Notes under the pieces: generated by a model
The model's database searches: none
Seen by the model: the letters and a program-made list of their open reading frames with translations, nothing else
Told to the model about the DNA's origin: nothing
Shown: positions 8,841 through 17,530 of the stretch, one piece after another
Position numbering within the stretch: position 1 is the stretch's first letter
Layout: the number at the start of each line of letters is the position of its first letter
Program-made: the position numbers and the translations under genes
Assembly: GCF_045063725.1 (NCBI RefSeq)
Contig: NZ_CP173695.1
Source of the DNA: Sellimonas catena
Lineage (GTDB): Bacteria > Bacillota > Clostridia > Lachnospirales > Lachnospiraceae
Length of the DNA: 64,000 nt
Strand: one strand, 5' to 3'

Positions 8841-9521
8841 ATGGCAGAAAAGAAACAAGACATCATTACTTACAGAAAGGTAAAGGAAAATGAAGAGATA
8901 AATCTTTTGATAGAGAAAGGAAATGAGGTGCTGGATGTTCTTGGATTTACGGAACATTCCCGAAAACATGCTGCCAAGGTGGCAGAAACCGCCGGAAAGA
9001 TTCTCAAAGATCTTGGGTATGGGCCAAAAGAAATCCGGCTCAGCAAAATTGCAGGGTACATGCATGATATCGGCAACAGCATCAACCGGCACGACCACGC
9101 CCATACCGGAGCATTGTTGGCTTACGGAATTTTAAAGGGAATGGGGATGCCTCTCCGGGATGTGATGACTGTGACGACCGCGATTGGAAACCATGATGAA
9201 TCCACGGGCACTGCCGTGGACATCGTCTCTGCGGCGCTGATTCTGGCGGATAAAACCGATGTGCGAAGAAACCGGGTGCAGAATCCGACCATTGCCAATT
9301 TTGATATCCACGACCGGGTCAACTATGCGGTGCTGGCCTCCAGCCTGGAAGTCAAAAAAGAGAAGAGAGTGATTCAGATGAATCTGGAGCTGGATGACGA
9401 GATGTGTACAGTGATGGATTATTTTGAAATCTTTCTGGAACGGATGATCATGTGCCGGAGAGCTGCAGAGGTTCTGGGATGCAAGTTCAAGCTTGTGGCA
9501 AACGGCAACAAGATTTGTTAA
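8841..9521 (+). CDS. HD-domain phosphohydrolase
   Basis: The 226-aa cytosolic protein is of the HD superfamily, metal-dependent phosphohydrolases of nucleotides and related compounds. Its metal ligands are visible in order: HSRKHA near residue 40, YMHDIGN near 75, the HDHAHTG segment near 83, GNHDE near 114 and ADKTD near 137. The substrate cannot be told from sequence. A GAGGAG lies 14 bp before the ATG, a long spacing. It probably forms an operon with the PhoH gene and ends at the hairpin at 9538. Confidence 0.82.
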   Translation: MAEKKQDIITYRKVKENEEINLLIEKGNEVLDVLGFTEHSRKHAAKVAETAGKILKDLGYGPKEIRLSKIAGYMHDIGNSINRHDHAHTGALLAYGILKGMGMPLRDVMTVTTAIGNHDESTGTAVDIVSAALILADKTDVRRNRVQNPTIANFDIHDRVNYAVLASSLEVKKEKRVIQMNLELDDEMCTVMDYFEIFLERMIMCRRAAEVLGCKFKLVANGNKIC

Positions 9522-9537
9522 ATATTGAAAGAAAAGA

Positions 9538-9561
9538 GGGGAGAGACGAAATGCTCTCCCC
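9538..9561. terminator. shared terminator hairpin between convergent genes
   Basis: GGGGAGAG (9538-9545) and CTCTCCCC (9554-9561) form a strong 8-bp stem lying between the HD gene and the convergent vWA gene. The flank is T-rich only in the minus direction. It probably ends both transcripts. Confidence 0.6.
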
Positions 9562-9569
9562 GTTATACG

Positions 9570-10952
9570 TTAGAAGGTTACTGTAGAATCGCAGCAGCGG
9601 AAGTCGGTATCGATATAATGCGCGATAATCCGCACTTTCAGATGCCGTTCACAGCACAGCGACTGGCACGGACAGCCGGATACATTCAGGTCTTCCGGAA
9701 GAACAAACTTGATGCATTTTACTTCTACATCCTGACAGTTCTTCTGATTATGGGCCGGTACGGTGATGGCCTTCATGCCGCGCTGATATTCGCTTCCGTA
9801 GTTATCGGTTTCAGTCAGAATAATTCCGAGAGCAACCCGTTTGTGAGGGCAGACATTTTTCAGTTTGACATTGAGCTGTACGATCCGGCCGGAAGATTCC
9901 AGATACACATCTCCCAGATCAACGACCAGAGAGTCCTGGCATTTTTCGATTGTAAAATCGACCGGGATCGGGCAAGATTCCGGGTCTACCGAAACGCCGC
10001 AGTCAACCTGAACGGAAGGATCAGGGAAGGTAACCGTATTTCCCTCTGTATCCGAGTAAAAAATGGACTGGTTGACCGGGAGATTTCCGGAAGTCTGGCC
10101 GGTGTGCTGCACATAGAATTCCAAAGACGCACCCTCGTTTCCAGAGACTCCGAGTGATGGAATTTTCCATTGCAGAGACTGAGAGTCAATGGCAGCGGCA
10201 GTACCGGAAGATGGCATGCCAATGCTTACAATAGTGAAATCCGGATTGAGAGTTTCATTAATGACAATATTTGTCGCTCCCGGTTTGGAAATGTTGGCCG
10301 CCAGATCCGCAAACAAGTCCTCCAGTTCGGAATCATCCGGGGTGACAGCAACATGAGATGCATCCGGATCTGTTGCCCAGTCATTGAGTACATCCACATC
10401 AATTCCTGTGTCTCCAATCAGACCGATACAGTAAATAATGATCCCCGAATCACGGATCGTCTCCGCGACCGGTGCAGGAGGAATTCCGGAAGTCGTTTTC
10501 CCGTCTGTAAACATGACAATGACCTTTTCGTTGGAAGAAGAAGGGTCAAAAAGGGATGCAGCAGTGGAAAATGCGTCTGCATGGTTGGTGGATCCGCCTG
10601 CAGAAAGCGCAGCTACTGCCGCCTTTAAGTCAGCAACCGAAGTAATCAGCTGTGTGTCTGCTGATGCGCTGCCGGAAAAGCTGACGATACCGATATGGCT
10701 TCCCGAGCCGATCTGTCCATCCTGAGTACTGTCGGTAGTTTCATCGATAATGTCAATAAAGGTGTCCGCCCCAAGCTTCAGATTTTCGAGCGGGCTTCCG
10801 GCCATACTGCCGGAGCGGTCGAGAACAAGAACAATATCCACCGGATTTTCCGAAATATCCGGAGCTGCCGAAAGACCAAGTGTTACCTGGAAGGTTCCGC
10901 CGCAGGTGATCTGTGAGACATTGACCTCTTTGTTAGAGTTTGTAATACCCAT
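9570..10952 (-). CDS. von Willebrand factor A domain protein with Cys-rich C-terminus
   Basis: The 460 aa start with about 35 residues containing one cysteine, then a vWA domain (about 36-235) with a complete-looking MIDAS: DRSGS (D45, S47, S49), a threonine in GGSTNHAD and FTDGKTTSG. vWA domains bind protein partners through a divalent metal. A beta-rich middle follows. The last 130 residues are rich in cysteine (DCGVSVDPESC, SGCPCQSLCCERH, FRCCDS), which suggests metal binding or disulfides. No signal peptide, anchor or transmembrane segment is seen, so export is not evident. The start ATG has AGGAGG before it. It stands alone; function unknown. Confidence 0.85.
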   Translation of the reverse strand: MGITNSNKEVNVSQITCGGTFQVTLGLSAAPDISENPVDIVLVLDRSGSMAGSPLENLKLGADTFIDIIDETTDSTQDGQIGSGSHIGIVSFSGSASADTQLITSVADLKAAVAALSAGGSTNHADAFSTAASLFDPSSSNEKVIVMFTDGKTTSGIPPAPVAETIRDSGIIIYCIGLIGDTGIDVDVLNDWATDPDASHVAVTPDDSELEDLFADLAANISKPGATNIVINETLNPDFTIVSIGMPSSGTAAAIDSQSLQWKIPSLGVSGNEGASLEFYVQHTGQTSGNLPVNQSIFYSDTEGNTVTFPDPSVQVDCGVSVDPESCPIPVDFTIEKCQDSLVVDLGDVYLESSGRIVQLNVKLKNVCPHKRVALGIILTETDNYGSEYQRGMKAITVPAHNQKNCQDVEVKCIKFVLPEDLNVSGCPCQSLCCERHLKVRIIAHYIDTDFRCCDSTVTF

Positions 10953-11010
10953 GAAAGTGCCTCCTGTTTTTTATTTTAGAGGAAATAAATCCTTCACTAT
11001 CAGGGTATGA

Positions 11011-11060
11011 AAAGGGAGAGAAATGGTTCCTTTTGTCGAATAGGAAACCAGTTCTCTCCC
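11011..11060 (-). terminator. terminator after the ABC-2 pair (minus strand)
   Basis: A long, slightly imperfect inverted repeat runs from GGGAGAG at 11014-11020 with AATGGTTCC to its partner ending CTCTCCC at 11060. Read on the minus strand it is followed by TTTT. It lies downstream of the permease stop. Confidence 0.65.
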
Positions 11061-11090
11061 GGAGAAAGAAGGGTCTGCAAAAACAGTACA

Positions 11091-11852
11091 TCAGTATAAA
11101 AGAAGATTGCCTTTTTTCTTGGCCTGTTTCATAAAACAGTCAAAGACTATATATCCAGCCGCAAACCAGAGAAGGCTGACGACGCACAGCAAAAGGAACG
11201 TCATTCCCAGATCTTTGTGAACAAAGCTGTTCCGGATCACGGTATTACACATCGTAAGCGGAAGCACACTGGAAACTTCTGTGATGACGGGCGATGTTGG
11301 AATGGTATCCGTAACAAAAAGAAGAAATAACTGTACCAGAAGCACAATAGCGCCGATCCGTTTGTAATACAGAGAAAGCCCTGCGATCATCAGCCCGATT
11401 CCGTACATGCCGAGGATGGAAATTAAGAATGCGGCTACGATCGGAAGTGTTACTGTATACCGTACCCCGAAAAAGAAATATGTTACAACAGAATAAATGA
11501 TCACAACAATAGTCTGGACGAGCACCGAGGAAAGCAGGTCTCCCAGATAGAGAATCTGAAGCGGAAGACGGGAGTGAAGCTTGAAAAAGAGGGTGCCGCG
11601 CTGAAGCTCTGCCAGAAGCTGGGAAGCAATAGTGGAAATTGCTGTGACAGAAAAGGTCCATGCCACGTAGCCCAGAAGAAGCAGTGCCTGATAATTTTCT
11701 ACGCCATACAGTTCTTGAAAGGACTGCCCTGTATTAGACCAAAAGAAAAAACAGAGAAGTAATGTATAAATCACCAGGTCAGAAACCAGTCCCATCTTAT
11801 AGCGGAACGTCCTTAACACATCCATTTTACATTCATACCAGATTATTCTCAT
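11091..11852 (-). CDS. ABC-2 type transporter permease
   Basis: The 253-aa integral membrane protein has about six hydrophobic segments, the typical size of ABC-2 permeases that export small molecules, lipids or polysaccharides. It begins MRIIWYECKMDVLRTFRYKM, a common cytoplasmic amphipathic start for this class. The gene overlaps the upstream ATPase gene by 4 bp (ATGA), so the two subunits are translationally coupled and almost surely form one exporter. The substrate is unknown. Confidence 0.88.
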   Translation of the reverse strand: MRIIWYECKMDVLRTFRYKMGLVSDLVIYTLLLCFFFWSNTGQSFQELYGVENYQALLLLGYVAWTFSVTAISTIASQLLAELQRGTLFFKLHSRLPLQILYLGDLLSSVLVQTIVVIIYSVVTYFFFGVRYTVTLPIVAAFLISILGMYGIGLMIAGLSLYYKRIGAIVLLVQLFLLFVTDTIPTSPVITEVSSVLPLTMCNTVIRNSFVHKDLGMTFLLLCVVSLLWFAAGYIVFDCFMKQAKKKGNLLLY

Positions 11853-12541
11853 AACGATTCCCCCTGTAAATATAATGCTTCATAAATTTCCAGAAATTCC
11901 TTTGTATCAAGATGTTCTTTTTCGACTGCGATCTGCCCGTCTTTCAGAAACAGAAATCGTTCGGCGGCCGACGTAATAAAGTCCGAATCATGGGACGTGA
12001 TCAAAATGGTCTTCGTATTTCGGATGGAAGTAACAGCGTGAAGCAGTGCCCGTTTGTGATCCAGATCCAGTCCTTCGGTCGGTTCGTCTAAAATCAGATA
12101 CCGGGAATTCGTCACCAGAGCCGCAAGCAGAATCATCAGCTGTTTCTGACCGGTAGAGAGCTCCTCAAACAGTTTGTTTTTTACGGAGTCATACAGCGGG
12201 AAAGAAGGCAGGTACCGGTCCAGGTTCTGCCGGATATCCGAGTTGGAAAGGCCCCGCAGCACCGCAAGGAATTCGATGTTTTCTTTCACTGTATTTTTCG
12301 CATACAGCTGATGGGAACCCGACAGAACGGTAAAAATTTCTCTTTGAAAATCAGGAGTTTCGGAGGTGACTTCTCCAGAATCCGGTACCAGAGATCCGCA
12401 CAGAATATTCAAAAGCGTTGTTTTTCCGATTCCATTTGGTCCGATCAGCGCCGTGGCTGTCTGATCCGGGATTTCAAAGCTGATGTGATCCAGAACACAA
12501 TTACCATGAAAAGATTTACTAACTTGTTTTACAGATATCAT
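11849..12541 (-). CDS. ABC transporter ATP-binding protein
   Basis: The 230-aa nucleotide-binding subunit has Walker A GPNGIGKTT near residue 34, a Q-loop region and the signature LSTGQKQ near 127. Walker B is YLILDEPTEGLD and the switch histidine is in ITSHD. The signature serine-glycine is preserved as STGQ rather than LSGGQ. It partners with the ABC-2 permease encoded just downstream. Expression is probably from the consensus promoter at 12574-12602 on the same strand. The ligand is unknown; the short form suits an exporter. Confidence 0.9.
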   Translation of the reverse strand: MISVKQVSKSFHGNCVLDHISFEIPDQTATALIGPNGIGKTTLLNILCGSLVPDSGEVTSETPDFQREIFTVLSGSHQLYAKNTVKENIEFLAVLRGLSNSDIRQNLDRYLPSFPLYDSVKNKLFEELSTGQKQLMILLAALVTNSRYLILDEPTEGLDLDHKRALLHAVTSIRNTKTILITSHDSDFITSAAERFLFLKDGQIAVEKEHLDTKEFLEIYEALYLQGESL

Positions 12542-12573
12542 ACCTTTGCCCTCACATAAATTGTATTTCCCTT

Positions 12574-12602
12574 ATTATATCAACAAATAAAATGTGTGTC
12601 AA
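12574..12602 (-). promoter_or_regulatory. consensus promoter for the ABC-2 exporter genes
   Basis: On the minus strand TTGACA (complement of 12597-12602) and TATAAT (complement of 12574-12579) are separated by exactly 17 bp. Both boxes are perfect matches, about 35 bp before the ATPase start codon. Confidence 0.85.
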
Positions 12603-12763
12603 TTTAATTGGGGTGGGGGTAAAATTTTGGAATATTTTATATAAAAGAAAATAATCAGAATAAACATTAAGGGAAGATTACAGAATATTCCAAATGAAAA
12701 TATTGACAAATAATGTTGATGATTAAATATTATCACAAAAAAATGAATTTAAATCTATAATGA

Positions 12764-12792
12764 TAGACAAGTATTTTTGACAATGATATAAT
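12764..12792 (+). promoter_or_regulatory. promoter of the sugar ABC importer operon
   Basis: TAGACA (12764-12769) and TATAAT (12787-12792) have a 17-bp spacer, 50 bp before the first lipoprotein gene. The rest of 12603-12763 is very AT-rich, with further TTGACA-like boxes but no clear operator. Confidence 0.75.
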
Positions 12793-12841
12793 TTAGACAA
12801 TAATAGCCGGATAATTGAACAGGAGAGGAGGGGGAAAAAGT

Positions 12842-14122
12842 ATGAGAAAGCAAAGCATGATTCAGAAGGGAATGTCAGTGTTATGTGTATGCGCTCTGGC
12901 AGCAGGACTTTGCAGCTGTGGAACGGAAGAGAAAAGTGAAGAAGAGAAAATCCTGCGGGTCGTGACGGATGAAAGGCTGTATACGGAGGTGGAATCTGCT
13001 GCAGACTTTTTGGAAGGAGTGGATGGCGAAATAGAGGTGAGAATCCAAAGGCTCCCGGATGACAAGGAGGAACGGGAGATAGAGATTCAGAAACTGCGGA
13101 CAGAGATTATGGCAGGAAAGGGACCGGATGTATATTTGCTGGATGGAAAACAGGAAAATGGAGAGGAGTTTCTTCCACTGTTGGAGAATCCATATCAGAC
13201 AATGCAGAGCGGGGCACTGGCACCGTTGGATGAATTGATGGAGAAGGATTCTTACTGGAAGGATGATACTTATAGCGATGTGATATTGAAAGCAGGACAG
13301 TATGACGGACATCAGTATATTCTTCCTATGTCGGTAAGTTACTATGTACTGCCAAGACAGGAGGACATGGAAGAAATGTCGGGAGATACCTTGGGAGAAT
13401 GGCTGGAACAGGCACGAAATTCTCAGGACACACGTTTAAAAACCGCTTTTTGGGCATCGTTATGGGCACAGAGTGGACGGTGGATACAGCCGGCAGCGGA
13501 TTATGAGCGGGGAGAGGTACTGTTTAATAAAGAAAAGTGGATGGAATTTTCAGATCAGTATTTCCAGTTTCATATAGATGCAGGTGAGGAAGTTCATGAG
13601 ACAGATAACTGGTATTATTTTGAAATGCTGTCGTCAGCAGTGTTTTCCGACAAGACTTCTCCGATAGATTTACAGGTTGTGCCGGATCTTGATGGACGGA
13701 AAATGGCAGCAATTCAGACTTATGGAGCGGTAGGAATGTCCAGTGATTTGAAACAGGAGGCGTACGATTTACTGATGCTGTTTTTAAATGACCGATCCCA
13801 GAAGTACACCCGGGAACATTCCGAAGATTCTATGATATTACCACAAATTTATGGGTATTTTGATTACGCTTTTGTTCCAGTGCAGGAAAGTGCATTTGAT
13901 GCATGGATGCACTATCCGCCTGACGAAGAACTTGAGAAAATGCTGCAATCTTTCCGCGAACTTGAAGGCGCATATTTTTTGACCAGGGCAGAAAGAGAAT
14001 TGTATGAAGGAGTATATGAGATTGATAGTCAGTCCACCTATCCAGACTACGACTGGAATCCGGCTCTTGCGAAGCTTGCCGACAGCATATGGAACACTTA
14101 TAAGATGATGGTGTCAGAGTAA
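12842..14122 (+). CDS. extracellular solute-binding lipoprotein, family 1 type (copy 1)
   Basis: The 426-aa lipoprotein has a basic N-terminus, a hydrophobic stretch and a lipobox-like GLCSC near residues 20-24, so it should be lipid-anchored outside the cell. Features of family 1 sugar-binding proteins are present: IQKLRTEIMAGKGPDVYLLDG, a domain hinge, a KAGQYDGHQYILPMSVSYYV segment, and a helical C-terminal half. It probably delivers an oligosaccharide to the permeases encoded downstream. ATG 12842 is chosen because GAGGAGGGGG precedes it; the TTG at 12815 covers the ribosome site itself. It is a close paralogue of the next gene. Confidence 0.88.
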   Translation: MRKQSMIQKGMSVLCVCALAAGLCSCGTEEKSEEEKILRVVTDERLYTEVESAADFLEGVDGEIEVRIQRLPDDKEEREIEIQKLRTEIMAGKGPDVYLLDGKQENGEEFLPLLENPYQTMQSGALAPLDELMEKDSYWKDDTYSDVILKAGQYDGHQYILPMSVSYYVLPRQEDMEEMSGDTLGEWLEQARNSQDTRLKTAFWASLWAQSGRWIQPAADYERGEVLFNKEKWMEFSDQYFQFHIDAGEEVHETDNWYYFEMLSSAVFSDKTSPIDLQVVPDLDGRKMAAIQTYGAVGMSSDLKQEAYDLLMLFLNDRSQKYTREHSEDSMILPQIYGYFDYAFVPVQESAFDAWMHYPPDEELEKMLQSFRELEGAYFLTRAERELYEGVYEIDSQSTYPDYDWNPALAKLADSIWNTYKMMVSE

Positions 14123-14124
14123 GA

Positions 14125-14147
14125 GAACAGGAGCTGAAAGAAGAGAG
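14125..14147 (+). repeat. duplicated intergenic leader, copy 1
   Basis: A 23-bp block starting GAACAGGAGCTGAAAGAAGA is repeated exactly at 15450-15472. In both places it sits directly after the stop of a lipoprotein gene and before a gene starting ATGAGAAAG. A shorter GAACAGGAG version lies before copy 1 of the lipoprotein gene (12817-12825). Confidence 0.85.
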
Positions 14148-14157
14148 AGGGGGAGGG

Positions 14158-15447
14158 ATGATGAGAAAGCGAAACATGGTTCGGAAAGGAGTTGCGGTTT
14201 TATCTGTGTGCGCTCTGGCAGCAGGACTTTGCAGCTGCGGAATAGACGAGAAAAGTGAAGAAAAGAAAATCCTGCGGGTTGTGACGGAAGATATTTTTTA
14301 TGATGAGGTAAACTCTGCGGCAGAGTTCACTGAAGGTACGAACAGCGAAATACAGGTGGAAATTCAAACACTTGCGAGAAACAAAGAGGAACGGGAGCCC
14401 CAGATTCAGAAACTTAAGACAGAGATTATGGCGGGAAAGGGACCGGATCTTTTTTTACTGGAATGTATTCCGGAGAATGCGGAAATAGAAGGTGGATTTC
14501 TGATAGATAACCCGTACAAAACGATGCAGAGTGGAGCATTAGCGTCTCTGGATACATTCATGGAAAAAGATTCCTACTGGGAGGACGGCAATTATAATAA
14601 AACATTTCTGAAAGCAGGACAGTATGACGGACGTCAGTATATTATTCCAATGTCAGTATGTTACTATGTACTGCCAAGATCAGAGAACATAGAAGAGATG
14701 ACGGGAGATACTTTGGAAGAATGGCTGGAACAGATCCGTGCTTCTGATGACATCCGTTTGAAACAGGCACTTTGTAAATTCGGCTCCACCCATAGTGCGC
14801 GGTGGATGCAGCCGGCGGCGGATTATGAGACGAAAGAAGTACTGCTTGATAAAGATAAGTGGGTTGAATTTTCAGAGAAGTATTTCCAATTTAGGAAAGA
14901 AGCATATGAAGAAATAAGCGGAAAAGAAAATGAACTATACTTTAGACCGTTGAACAAAACACTGCTCGCATTTTATGAATCTCAAATAGATCTGCAGGTT
15001 GTTCCTGATATCGAAGGAAGGAAAATGGCATCGATCATGTCTTATGGGGCAGTATCTATGTCCAGCGATCGAAAGAAAGAAGCTTATGATTTTCTCATGT
15101 TGTTCTTAAATGACCGGACGGAACAGTACAGAAAAAAACATGCAGATGATTCCAGCATGGGATTGCCGAGTTTATATGGATATCTGGACGGTAATTATAT
15201 GCCGGTTCAGGAGACCGCTTTTGAGCAATGGGGAGAATTCCCATCGGAAGAAATGATTCAGGAAATGCAGGAGAGTTTTCGTGAGATCGACGGTGCCTAT
15301 TTCCTGACAGAAGGAGAAAGGGCATTGAATTTCGATGTTATGGCGGGAAATTCCAGGGTTACGAATCTAAATTGTGATATAGAAACGGAGTTTTCCAAGA
15401 TTGCCGACACCGCTATTGATACTTACAAAATGCTGGTGGAGGAGTAA
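14158..15447 (+). CDS. extracellular solute-binding lipoprotein, family 1 type (copy 2)
   Basis: The 429-aa paralogue of the preceding gene shares the leader (VCALAAGLCSCG), the EKSEE..KILRVVT start, the QKLKTEIMAGKGPD block, KAGQYDGRQYIIPMS and the C-terminal helical region. Identity falls in the middle, at the likely ligand contacts, so the two may bind related but different sugars. Two ATG codons are in tandem (14158 and 14161); either works with the GGGGGAGGG ahead. The duplication includes the intergenic leader, so it arose in place. Export and lipidation are inferred from the signal and lipobox. Confidence 0.87.
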   Translation: MMRKRNMVRKGVAVLSVCALAAGLCSCGIDEKSEEKKILRVVTEDIFYDEVNSAAEFTEGTNSEIQVEIQTLARNKEEREPQIQKLKTEIMAGKGPDLFLLECIPENAEIEGGFLIDNPYKTMQSGALASLDTFMEKDSYWEDGNYNKTFLKAGQYDGRQYIIPMSVCYYVLPRSENIEEMTGDTLEEWLEQIRASDDIRLKQALCKFGSTHSARWMQPAADYETKEVLLDKDKWVEFSEKYFQFRKEAYEEISGKENELYFRPLNKTLLAFYESQIDLQVVPDIEGRKMASIMSYGAVSMSSDRKKEAYDFLMLFLNDRTEQYRKKHADDSSMGLPSLYGYLDGNYMPVQETAFEQWGEFPSEEMIQEMQESFREIDGAYFLTEGERALNFDVMAGNSRVTNLNCDIETEFSKIADTAIDTYKMLVEE

Positions 15448-15449
15448 GT

Positions 15450-15472
15450 GAACAGGAGCTGAAAGAAGAGAG
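15450..15472 (+). repeat. duplicated intergenic leader, copy 2
   Basis: This is the exact second copy of the 23-bp block at 14125-14147, here between the second lipoprotein gene and the first permease gene. It marks the end of the tandem duplication unit of roughly 1.3 kb. Confidence 0.85.
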
Positions 15473-15484
15473 GAGGGAGAAGTG

Positions 15485-16342
15485 ATGAGAAAGAGAAACA
15501 GCGGTCTTCTGCTTGCGCTTCCGGCGCTGGCAGGCTTCCTTGTATTTTATTTCGTCCCGTTTCTGATTACGGGATGGTATTCGGTTTCTTTCGGGATCGG
15601 AAAAAGGGAATTTGTCGGAATGGCCAATTTTCAGGATCTGTTTGAAAACGAGATGTTTCTGCTGGCGGTAAAAAATACACTTCGCTATATGATTGTGACT
15701 GTTCCGGTGACACTTTTTGGAGCCATAGTGCTTTCGATACTGCTTCAGAATACGGTAAGAGGAGTGCGGTTTTTCCAGCTTTCCTTCCTTTACCCGATGA
15801 TTCTGCCGATTGCATCGGTGGTACTTGGGGTACAGTTTCTCTGGGGCGAGTCCGGCATCTGGAATAAGGTGATGGAACTGCTTGGAGGAGAGGCAAAAGA
15901 TTGGCTGAACTCTTCGGCGGCGTTCTGGGTGCTCTGCATTTTGTACTGCTGGCGGTTTACCGGTTACTATGTGCTCATTTATTTCGCAAGGCTTCAGATG
16001 ATTCCAAAAGAGTATTATGAGTATGCAATGTTGTTTGGAGCCGGAAAGTTTCAGTCCTTCCGGCACATCACCTGGCCGATGCTGATCCCGACCTTTTTGT
16101 TTACAATTGTTCTTTCCGTGATGAATGCGTTCAAGTGCTACAGGGAAGCATTCCTCCTTGGAGGCAATTATCCGGATGACAGTATTTATTTGTTACAGCA
16201 TTTTATGAACAACAATTTCCAGAACCTGAATTACCAGAAGATCTCCGCGGCTGCAGTCAGTATTGTCGCGGCGCTACTTCTGGCTGCCGGAGTTGTGTAT
16301 GTGCTGTATCTGATTATGAGGAGGGGGAAGAAGTATGGCTAA
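15485..16342 (+). CDS. sugar ABC transporter permease, MalF/UgpA type
   Basis: The 285-aa inner membrane subunit has six predicted membrane segments and a cytoplasmic EAA-type loop (YEYAMLFGAGKFQSFRHITWP, near residues 178-198) that contacts the ATPase. It belongs to the binding-protein-dependent permeases for carbohydrates (CUT1 class). ATG 15485 is preferred over the adjacent GTG. It overlaps the next permease gene by 8 bp. No ATPase gene is present in this operon, so a shared MsiK/MalK-like ATPase elsewhere is presumably used, as known for many CUT1 systems. Confidence 0.92.
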   Translation: MRKRNSGLLLALPALAGFLVFYFVPFLITGWYSVSFGIGKREFVGMANFQDLFENEMFLLAVKNTLRYMIVTVPVTLFGAIVLSILLQNTVRGVRFFQLSFLYPMILPIASVVLGVQFLWGESGIWNKVMELLGGEAKDWLNSSAAFWVLCILYCWRFTGYYVLIYFARLQMIPKEYYEYAMLFGAGKFQSFRHITWPMLIPTFLFTIVLSVMNAFKCYREAFLLGGNYPDDSIYLLQHFMNNNFQNLNYQKISAAAVSIVAALLLAAGVVYVLYLIMRRGKKYG

Positions 16343-17111
16343 AAAGAAACAAAAACGGATTCTTTTTCTGGGAATTCTCTCTCTGGTCTTTCTCTATCCG
16401 GTGATCTATATGCTGGTCTGCTCGGTCTGGGAAGGAAGAAATGCGGGAATTTCCCTGATGGGATATTATGAGGTACTGCTGGAAAGTCCGGGATATCTGA
16501 TCAAATTCTGGAGAAGTCTTGGCATGTGCCTTTTGATTGCGGGAGGACAGACGGTGCTTGCGTGCATGGCAGGTACGGCGTTTGCAAAATACCGGTTTAT
16601 CGGGAAGAAGTTCTGGCTGTTTGTCATGGCGCTTTTTATGATTCTTCCGGTACAGGTGACCCTGCTTCCAAATTATATTCTGATGGAGAAACTGGGCTTT
16701 TTGAACAGCTGGAAGTCTCTGATTATTCCGGGAATTTTTTCGCCGTTCGGAACAGTGTGGCTAACATTTATCTTTCAATCGATTCCGGATGAATGGCTGG
16801 AGGCGGCGAGGCTGGACCGTGCAAATCAGCTTCAGATTGTCCGCTATATTGTAGTGCCGGCTTCAAAGCCTGCTGTGGTGACCTTGTTTGTGCTCACCTT
16901 TGTGGAGAGCTGGAACATGGTGGAACAGCCGATCATTTTCCTGGAAGGAGAACTGGATTATCCGCTTTCGGTATTTCTCGCAAGCGTGATGGAAAACAGC
17001 ATGGCAGTACAGTCGGTATGCGGACTGCTGTGTCTGATCCCGGTTACATTCTTCTTCCTGTATTATCATAAAGAGTTGACAGATGGTTTAAGAGATATTC
17101 TATGGAGTTGA
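16335..17111 (+). CDS. sugar ABC transporter permease, MalG/UgpE type
   Basis: The 258-aa permease pairs with the preceding one. It has six hydrophobic segments and a clear EAA loop (EWLEAARLDRANQLQIVRYIVVP, near residues 154-176). At 258 aa it is slightly shorter than the usual 270-280. It is translationally coupled by overlap on both sides. Together with the two lipoproteins it should form one importer whose ligand, probably a sugar, cannot be read from sequence. Confidence 0.92.
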   Translation: MAKKKQKRILFLGILSLVFLYPVIYMLVCSVWEGRNAGISLMGYYEVLLESPGYLIKFWRSLGMCLLIAGGQTVLACMAGTAFAKYRFIGKKFWLFVMALFMILPVQVTLLPNYILMEKLGFLNSWKSLIIPGIFSPFGTVWLTFIFQSIPDEWLEAARLDRANQLQIVRYIVVPASKPAVVTLFVLTFVESWNMVEQPIIFLEGELDYPLSVFLASVMENSMAVQSVCGLLCLIPVTFFFLYYHKELTDGLRDILWS

Positions 17112-17116
17112 TGAGT

Positions 17117-17530
17117 ATGAGGAAAAAGAAAGTTTGGATTGCCGGATGTACGGTGTTTCTTCTGCTTCTGATCTGCACAGTACTGTCTCTTAGGGTGGAG
17201 AAGATGATGCGGATCGAAGTGGAAACAGTCAGTCCGATCCAATGTACCGAGGAAGAACTGATAGACATGTTTACCCTTCCGGTGTCCTGTTTTAAAGAAG
17301 ATGAGTTCGGGACAGCTCTTTACTATGTGGAAGAGCGGGAAGGGCTGTTTGGAAAGGAACTGTATGTTGTAAAGGACGAGAATGCTGCTGTAATGTGGGA
17401 AGAGGGAAATAAGGCGTATATCCTTTCTCAGTCGGCGAGGAATGATCAGGGAAAACTGAGAAAAATTGTGGATTATTCCGCGTGGCCGCTGGAAGACGGT
17501 GACGCAGTGGTGATTGCGGGGGAAGAATGA
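17117..17530 (+). CDS. membrane-anchored protein of unknown function in the ABC operon
   Basis: I do not recognise this family. From ATG 17117 (GGAG at 17104-17107) the product is 137 aa: a basic start, one transmembrane segment (residues about 6-25) and a small extracytoplasmic domain with beta-strand-like stretches (MRIEVETVSP, ALYYVEER, KELYVVKDENAAVMW) and a short acidic end. Earlier in-frame ATGs at 17102 and 17111 are possible. The gene overlaps the permease stop and the next start. The arrangement suggests an accessory to the importer or to the next membrane protein. Confidence 0.65.
   Translation: MRKKKVWIAGCTVFLLLLICTVLSLRVEKMMRIEVETVSPIQCTEEELIDMFTLPVSCFKEDEFGTALYYVEEREGLFGKELYVVKDENAAVMWEEGNKAYILSQSARNDQGKLRKIVDYSAWPLEDGDAVVIAGEE

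Noticed and set aside
9525..10157. 210-codon plus-strand reading frame after the HD gene
   Set aside because: It lies antisense to the vWA gene, whose ribosome site, domain content and codon use are convincing. The frame has no family pattern and spans the terminator hairpin.
12603..12763. AT-rich spacer as a replication origin
   Set aside because: No DnaA-box cluster or replication genes; it is well explained as a divergent promoter region.
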